A stretch of 64,000 nt of DNA from Mangrovivirga cuniculi (GTDB taxonomy: Bacteria > Bacteroidota > Bacteroidia > Cytophagales > Cyclobacteriaceae), in NCBI RefSeq assembly GCF_005166025.1, contig NZ_CP028923.1, positions 2,854,001 to 2,918,000 of the forward strand. The letters run 5' to 3'. Both the position numbers and the translations under genes were made by a program. Positions within the stretch are counted from its first letter, which is position 1. Each line of letters begins with the position of its first letter. Below, one piece after another: positions 59,053 through 64,000 of this stretch. The notes below the pieces were generated by a model. That model saw nothing but the letters and a program-made list of their open reading frames with translations. It did not search any database and had not been told where the DNA came from.

Positions 59053-59715
59053 TTATTTAAGTATATCTGTATTTATATTTTCTGCTCCGGCAAACTGTTC
59101 AAACCATTCGGCAGATTGCTTAAGCCAGAGTTCCAAATCGGCCTTTCCGTTAAAATCATAAAAAACCATTATCATTTTAGAGGTTGTAGGCTTAATACAA
59201 GTCCTGTCTGAATCAGAAGTCGGGGTACCAAAATAACCCAGATCATCTTTTAAAGCCGGAAGGCTACTTACATTAAGATCTCCTCTGCCGATAGCCTGGT
59301 AAGGCACACCCTCAGGAGCTATATCAAGATAAATATCACCGGTAACCTGATTTAAATCATAGGCACCAATTGAAAATCCCGAAACAAAAGAAAGCCAATT
59401 CACAATATCAACCGCATTGTTTACCTGGTATAAACCTTTTCCCTGCACGATTCTTCTGGATAATGCCTCAGCACTTGGTCTGTACCTGTTCGGGTCTTTT
59501 CCAAGGTTTTTATAGGCATTTCTCGTCGCCTCGATAATCGGCCTGTTTTTTATATCCTCAACTTCATATTTATTAAAAAGAATATCAATTTCCTGCTCCA
59601 GACGATCGTCCAGCTCGGAAATGCTGTTTACTACCCTGATTTCAGCTTCTAATAAGCCTAGCCTGATTTCCGGTAGTTTAGTTTTAATCTCATCACTTAT
59701 AAAAATTCTTCTCAT
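59053..59715 (-). CDS. B3/B4 tRNA-binding-domain protein
   Basis: The 220-aa stand-alone protein resembles the B3/4 domain of phenylalanyl-tRNA synthetase beta chain. The typical segments are AYKNLGKDPNRYRPSAEAL, NAVDIVNWLSFVSGFSIGAYDL and DRTCIKPTTSKMIMVFYDF. Free-standing B3/4 proteins may edit mischarged tRNA or amino acids, but this is not established for this branch. It is a single-gene unit. Confidence 0.85.
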   Translation of the reverse strand: MRRIFISDEIKTKLPEIRLGLLEAEIRVVNSISELDDRLEQEIDILFNKYEVEDIKNRPIIEATRNAYKNLGKDPNRYRPSAEALSRRIVQGKGLYQVNNAVDIVNWLSFVSGFSIGAYDLNQVTGDIYLDIAPEGVPYQAIGRGDLNVSSLPALKDDLGYFGTPTSDSDRTCIKPTTSKMIMVFYDFNGKADLELWLKQSAEWFEQFAGAENINTDILK

Positions 59716-59812
59716 ATCACACTGTCGTCTTACTTACACAACGGTAATTTAAATACCATATATTTTGATATCCACAAAAAAAATTGTTTTTATTACAAAA
59801 ACATATTTTACT

Positions 59813-60616
59813 ATGAAAAACATATTATTTGCAACAATTCTCTTATTCGGGATATTCAGTTGTACAGATAAAGATAACAATAACGATGCCGAAGAAGGGC
59901 TGATCAAGGAAAAACTTGTCGATAACAAAATCGAAACTTTAAGAGACAGCATAGAAGCTGTTTATAATGAAGATATTTTAAATAATGCCGGACACCTGAC
60001 TTTTGATCTAAAATTGAACTTTGGTGGAAATGAACGATTTAACGGAAAAATCAGTCAGACACCTTCCTGTGATGTGGTTGAGATAGTATATAAAGATGGT
60101 AAAAAGGCAGTATTTAAAGATGACAACTTTTATATGTCCGTAGACAGTATGAATGCAAAATCATCTCGTTTTGATGTATTAACATGGTCTTATTTTTACA
60201 TGCTTCCTTATAAATTGAACGACCCGGGAGTAATCTTTGAACCGATCGGTATAAAGGAAATGGAAGGTAAAGAATACAGGGTTGCTAAAATGACGTTTAA
60301 ACCCGGTACCGGTGATGCCCCTGACGACTGGTACTATTTATATATTGACCCGGAAACTTTGCTAATCCATGCTGCTGCCTACATTGTTACCTATGGATCC
60401 GGTGATCAGGAAAAAGCAGAAGAAGATCCGCATGTCATCATTTATAATGATTTTGATAATTCGGCCAAACTACCCTATGCTAAAAATTGGGAATTCCGCT
60501 CATGGAAAGATTTTAAGTTTGGCGATAAACTTGGACAGGCTCAGATATCAAACGTAAATATTTTGGAAACACCACTAAATCCAAATATCGAAAACATGTC
60601 TCAGATCAATAAATAA
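59813..60616 (+). CDS. Lipoprotein of unknown function (DUF6503-like)
   Basis: The 267-aa protein has a lipoprotein signal (ILLFGIFSC, lipobox Cys at about residue 18) and an Asp/Asn-rich linker. The beta-rich domain that follows resembles the LolA/DUF6503 type of half-barrel (LTFDLKLNFGG, FYMSVDSMN, YYLYIDPETLLIHA). The assignment is tentative. I use the ATG at 59813, as the in-frame start at 59765 would bury the signal. A terminator follows about 95 bp downstream. Confidence 0.75.
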   Translation: MKNILFATILLFGIFSCTDKDNNNDAEEGLIKEKLVDNKIETLRDSIEAVYNEDILNNAGHLTFDLKLNFGGNERFNGKISQTPSCDVVEIVYKDGKKAVFKDDNFYMSVDSMNAKSSRFDVLTWSYFYMLPYKLNDPGVIFEPIGIKEMEGKEYRVAKMTFKPGTGDAPDDWYYLYIDPETLLIHAAAYIVTYGSGDQEKAEEDPHVIIYNDFDNSAKLPYAKNWEFRSWKDFKFGDKLGQAQISNVNILETPLNPNIENMSQINK

Positions 60617-60709
60617 AAAAATATTAATTTTTTAAGGGAAATACTTGCAAGAAACAAACAGTGTAACTACATTTACAACAGCTCTTTATTCATAGTTGAT
60701 AAATTCCTA

Positions 60710-60749
60710 ATAAGCGATCACGGCTCCCCGCCCTGATCGCTTATGCTTT
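60710..60749 (+). terminator. Terminator after the DUF6503-like lipoprotein gene
   Basis: ATAAGCGATCA pairs with TGATCGCTTAT around a 13-base GC-rich loop, followed by GCTTTTATA. The T tract is short. Confidence 0.65.
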
Positions 60750-60770
60750 TATAGGGGGTTAACTTTCCTG

Positions 60771-60851
60771 ATTATTAGAAATTAGTTATTGGTTATTAGA
60801 TGTTAGTTATTAGATGTTAGTTATTAGAGAATAGTTATCAGTTATTAGTTG
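60771..60851 (+). repeat. Degenerate short tandem repeat (TTATTAGATGTTAG-like)
   Basis: TTAGTTATTAGATG-type words are repeated irregularly through about 80 bp of the non-coding gap. Similar words (GTTATTAAGTTATTAG) recur at about 61660-61735 beyond the DUF427 gene. Confidence 0.65.
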
Positions 60852-60923
60852 TAAATCCCGAAATAAGATTGGCCGTTATTAGTATAGTTATTGATCATTT
60901 CAACGATTAGTCACATCCTTAAA

Positions 60924-61100
60924 CTGGCGCCAGGGTCACGCTGGTGCCCTCTACCATTTATACTGCTGCTGTTCCAGAAGTTAGCGTAGCGTATCTGGAA
61001 GCATTGATAAACGAGATTTAAAATCCCGACTATTGAATAACTGTTTCGTGAGGACACGAACCAGGGCGGTTGATTTCGTGAGGACATGAAACAGGGCGGT
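60924..61100 (-). repeat. Dispersed RAYT-repeat copy in reverse orientation, plus a second hairpin module
   Basis: In order: hairpin GGCGCCAG/CTGGTGCC (60926-60947); the REP-like hairpin TTCCAGA...TCTGGAA (60971-61000), the reverse complement of the unit at 51.5 kb; GATTTAAAATCCCGACTATT (reverse of part 2); then two copies of TTTCGTGAGGACA(C/T)GAA...CAGGGCGGT (61043-61070 and 61073-61100). Confidence 0.75.
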
Positions 61101-61144
61101 AATTATATTGTAAGGAGACTAAAAATGGCCTACTAACAATTAAT

Positions 61145-61642
61145 TCACCATCCCCAACTCCCATCTACTCCTTTAAAAGGTCCAACAACATCATCGGTAA
61201 TCCAGCCACCGTAAAAACCTCCGGGTTGAGGAACTACAACCTCTTTATCCACAAGGCATTGATCCACTCTGCCTGCGTAAAAAGCAAGATAATTTTTAAT
61301 CTCTTCAAATTCTTTTGTCGGATCATCATAATACCAGGCAGCATTTTCCGACCACTTCCCTCCTGCTTTCAAGTCATAATATCTTCCTTTACCTTTCCAT
61401 TCGCAATGAGTTTCCAGATCTGAATCTAAAAGAAACTTTTTATTCACATCAGAAGGTGGAATGTAGAATTGGGGCGGATGACTGGTTTCCAACACCCTGT
61501 AACATTTATTGCTTCGGGCAATACATTCATTATTAAACCAGACTTCGATCAATTTACTCGTTCTTTCAAGCAACGGAGGCCTTGGGTAATCCCATACTGA
61601 CTCCTGCCCCTTTCCCGTTTTTTCCGGATTTGGTTTCTTCAT
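61145..61642 (-). CDS. DUF427 domain protein
   Basis: The 165-aa cytosolic protein has the DUF427 signature: VWFNNECIARSN, SHPPQFYIPPSDV, THCEWKGKGRYYDL and AAWYYDDPTKEFEEIKNYLAFY. The family is small, widespread and functionally unassigned. The gene is alone, boxed between two repeat-rich non-coding stretches (60617-61144 and 61643-62449) that hold no other gene I can support. Confidence 0.9.
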   Translation of the reverse strand: MKKPNPEKTGKGQESVWDYPRPPLLERTSKLIEVWFNNECIARSNKCYRVLETSHPPQFYIPPSDVNKKFLLDSDLETHCEWKGKGRYYDLKAGGKWSENAAWYYDDPTKEFEEIKNYLAFYAGRVDQCLVDKEVVVPQPGGFYGGWITDDVVGPFKGVDGSWGW

Positions 61643-61744
61643 ATTTCTTTAACAGGTTATTGAAGATTAAGTTATTGGATATTTGGGATTGATGATTGGT
61701 TATAAGAGATCAGTTATTAAGTTATTAGTTATTCGATTGACAGT

Positions 61745-61831
61745 GATGGGTCTGCTACATTTGACTGGACATTAAGATAAGCTAAAAAGATGGGTCTGCT
61801 ACATTTGACTGGACATTAAGATAAGCTAAAA
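61745..61831 (+). repeat. 44-bp perfect direct repeat, two copies
   Basis: GATGGGTCTGCTACATTTGA with the following 24 bases occurs at 61745 and again at 61789. Just after the second copy, ATGGCAAAACATCGAAGATAA (61851-61871) reads as a six-codon frame. The layout suggests the remnant of an insertion-sequence end, but no transposase is left. Confidence 0.7.
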
Positions 61832-61916
61832 TGATTAACTTACAGTCAAATGGCAAAACATCGAAGATAAATGCTTTCGCATTTTAATGCTATTCCAAAT
61901 GTCTCATCTATAAACT

Positions 61917-62183
61917 AGCGCCAGCGTCGCGCTGGTGCCTTCTACAATAAAAAAATGATGCTATTACAGATGTTAGCGAAGCGCATCTGGAACTGAATAA
62001 CTGTTTCATGAGGACACGAACCAGGGCGGTTTTGACTAATTCCGGATTCAAATCCGGCCTATTACCGGTTCGACATGCCCTGCGGAACATATCGAACAAC
62101 TGCTTTTTTTAATGTGGCTACGTCTAATCAGGTTACAAATAAAAAATGATGCTATTCCAGATGTTAGCGAAGCGCATCTGGAA
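61917..62183 (-). repeat. RAYT-repeat copies in reverse orientation (three partial units)
   Basis: Unit 1: hairpin GCGCCAGCG/CGCTGGTGC, the CAGATGTTAGCG...CGCATCTGG hairpin and TTTCATGAGGACACGAACC. Unit 2 (62042-62108): CCGGATTCAAATCCGG, then CGGTTCGACATGCCCTGCGG and ACATATCGAACAACTGC, an almost exact reverse complement of part 1 at 51.5 kb. Unit 3: AATGTGGCTAC (reverse of part 5) and the TTCCAGATGTTAGCG hairpin (62155-62183). Confidence 0.78.
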
Positions 62184-62449
62184 TCGAAGATAAATAAGGA
62201 TCTTTGATCCGTACCTTACTGATTCGAAAGGACACGAAACAAACTAAAACAATTTCTTAAAATACACCGCTAAGACGCAATGCACGCAAAGAAAAATGCT
62301 TTCGCATTTTGCTTGCTTCGTCCTAAAATAAGTTTACAGTTTAAAAGTATAGTCCAATTATATATTTACAATTTCACTGTAATCCTAAAATGGGTTGATT
62401 GTATTTTAGAATTTATAAACATTATGCTGTCTCTATTGTATTTAATACT

Positions 62450-62884
62450 ATGATCTCACACGATGATAATTTCTGGATGAAAATGGCAATCGACATTGCC
62501 AAAGAAGCCAAATCTCCTTTTGGGGCTGTGTTAGTTGATTCGGAAGGACAGCAAGTGGCTATGCCAAATACTTCGAAATTTGACGGTCCAACAGCACATG
62601 CCGAGATGAATGTTTTAAGGAGAATGGATGAACTCGACTATGATTACCCGGAAGACCTGACCTTATACAGTACAGTTGAGCCCTGCCCGATGTGTATGGG
62701 GGCAATTATCTGGGCCGGAATCGGAACATTAATCTATGGAGCATCAATAAACGATGCAGCAAAACACGGAGATCAGATCATGCTTAGCTGTAATGAATTA
62801 GTACAAAGATCTGATACCGATATAGTCATTAAATCAGGACTCCTCTCAGATCAATGTCAGGCCTTATTTCACCAGAAATTATAG
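62450..62884 (+). CDS. Nucleoside/cytidine-type deaminase (CMP/dCMP deaminase family)
   Basis: The 144-aa zinc deaminase has the catalytic HAE motif (His50, Glu52) and the second zinc motif PCPMC (Cys79, Cys82). The SPFGAVLVD start of the core is typical of the guanine/cytosine deaminase and TadA-like group. The C-terminal part lacks the tRNA-binding signature I would expect for TadA, so a free nucleobase or nucleoside substrate such as guanine is more likely; this is an inference. I use the ATG at 62450; the frame is open back to a TTG at 62399. Confidence 0.87.
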   Translation: MISHDDNFWMKMAIDIAKEAKSPFGAVLVDSEGQQVAMPNTSKFDGPTAHAEMNVLRRMDELDYDYPEDLTLYSTVEPCPMCMGAIIWAGIGTLIYGASINDAAKHGDQIMLSCNELVQRSDTDIVIKSGLLSDQCQALFHQKL

Positions 62885-62955
62885 TCGGATAAGTGAGCTT
62901 AAGTCAATGATGTTTAATAACTTATTAAGTACCAAAACCAATAACTAATACTCGC

Positions 62956-63962
62956 ATGAAAGCAGTTCAGATAGAAGAAGCCGGAGGTGACTTTAAAGTG
63001 GTTGACCGGGATGTACCCGAACCATCAGAAAATGAAGTACAGATAAAAATTGAAGCTTGTGGTATTTGCCACAGTGATATGTTCGTCAAAGAAGGTGCCT
63101 TTCCGGGTATCGAGTTTCCCAGAATACCCGGCCATGAAGTGGTTGGAAAAGTAACCAAGACGGGAAAAAACGTTGAACGTTTTAAAGAAGGCCAGAGAGT
63201 AGGTGTTGGTTGGCATGGTGGACATTGTTTTGAATGCGAACCATGCCGTAGAGGTGATTTTATCAGTTGCGAAAACGCTAAAATCTCAGGCATATCTTAT
63301 GACGGAGGATATGCAGAGTACATGGTTGCTCCCCAGGAAGCAGTAGCGTCGATTCCCGATGAGATCGACTCTGTGGAAGCTGCACCTTTATTATGTGCAG
63401 GGATTACCACCTTTAATTCACTCCGCAACAGCCCGGCAAACCCCGGAGACGTGGTGGCCGTTCAGGGTATTGGCGGACTCGGCCATTTAGGCATTCAATT
63501 CGCAGCTAAAATGGGATATAGAGTAGTAGCAATTTCCACCAGTGAATCCAAAAAAGAACTGGCTGAAAAGCTGGGCGCGAAACATTTTATTGATACCAGT
63601 AAACAGGATCCAGTTGAAGAATTACAAAAATTAGGCGGAGCAAAAGTAATCTTATGTACAGCCCCAATACCGATGCGATTAGTAGCGTGGTAGATGGAAT
63701 GGCTATTGACGGCCAGGTATTGATCGTTGCAGCTCCCGGAGATAGTATTTCGGTTGCTCCATTTTCTCTGATAATGGGAAGGAAATCAGTTGCAGGATGG
63801 CCAAGCGGTACTGCTCTCGATTCAGAAGATACTTTAAACTTCAGTGCTTTATCAGAAGTTAGGCCGATGATAGAAACGTTCCCGTTAGAAAAGGCGGCAG
63901 AAGCCTATGACAGAATGATTAATAATAAAGCAAGATTCAGAGTTGTATTAACGATGGATTAG
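62956..63962 (+). CDS. Zinc-dependent alcohol dehydrogenase (MDR family), frameshifted
   Basis: The protein is about 335 aa after repair. The catalytic zinc ligands are Cys38 (CGICHSD), His60-Glu61 (GHEVVG) and Cys147 (LLCAG). The structural zinc is held by Cys91, Cys94, Cys97 and Cys105. The NAD(P) Rossmann motif is GIGGLGHLGIQFA. The frame breaks in the CCCC run at 63662-63665: the upstream frame ends KVILCTAPIPMRLVAW and the other frame continues APNTDAISSVVDGM to 63962. One extra C restores the enzyme. It resembles AdhP-type propanol-preferring dehydrogenases. The last 38 bases of the window contain no further gene start I can support. Confidence 0.9.
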
Positions 63963-64000
63963 AAAAGTATTTAATTCCAATTCAATTATAAGTTGCGCCC

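Noticed and set aside
61908-62099. Possible 63-codon gene on the minus strand
   Set aside because: It lies entirely within the dispersed hairpin repeats and shows no protein-like composition.

Overview
The window is a single AT-rich chromosomal stretch from a Bacteroidota bacterium, most likely a gliding or surface-active member of the Cytophagia/Cytophagales. The evidence is several very large secreted proteins with type 9 secretion (T9SS) C-terminal signals of both type A and type B, a PorP/SprF-family partner, SprB-like repeats, FAS1, DUF4382 and M57 lipoproteins with Bacteroidota-style lipoboxes, a GH97 alpha-glucosidase, a Bat/MoxR operon, and an almost complete lack of Shine-Dalgarno sequences. 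I saw no rRNA, tRNA, CRISPR array or prophage.

Layout. 0-13 kb: a broken membrane-protein gene, an acyl-CoA dehydrogenase, a DEDDh exonuclease/GIY-YIG fusion, a four-FAS1 lipoprotein, a LytS/LytTR-type two-component pair followed by a small exported membrane protein and endonuclease III, then two convergent histidine kinases (7TM-DISM type and propeller/Y_Y_Y type). 13.4-24.2 kb: a tightly packed minus-strand operon (tldD, pmbA, DUF4159, MoxR, DUF58, BatA-like, DUF4175-like, a Gatase-like membrane protein, a 68-aa membrane protein). 24-27.4 kb: DNA polymerase IV, an AEC transporter, a TerB-like protein and a DinB-family protein. 27.4-48.5 kb: the surface block, made of a 2115-aa protein with eleven nearly identical 91-aa repeats, a PorP/SprF-like protein plus a ~2480-aa type B adhesin, an outer-membrane barrel, two paralogous DUF4382 lipoproteins and an SprB-repeat protein. 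48.6-51.4 kb: aconitase. 51.5-52.9 kb: a small REP-associated tyrosine transposase (RAYT) embedded in its own ~209-bp repeat array. 52.9-64 kb: GH97, an S8 protease, an M57 metalloprotease, a B3/4 protein, a lipoprotein, DUF427, more copies of the RAYT repeat in the opposite orientation, a nucleoside deaminase and a zinc alcohol dehydrogenase.

How the genes fit together. The 27-48 kb genes are surface and adhesion proteins exported by T9SS (the secretion machinery itself is not in this window); the type B adhesin lies directly upstream of its likely PorP/SprF partner. The MoxR/DUF58/BatA set is the conserved Bacteroidota Bat-type stress or envelope-maturation operon. The repeat arrays at 51.5-52.9 and 60.9-62.2 kb belong to one dispersed family, with the RAYT as the probable enzyme that mobilises it.

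Quality caveat. Ten genes can be made whole only by adding (nine cases) or removing (one case) one base, mostly in or next to a homopolymer. This reads as systematic homopolymer miscalling in the assembly rather than ten pseudogenes. I annotate these genes over their full span and say where each break lies.
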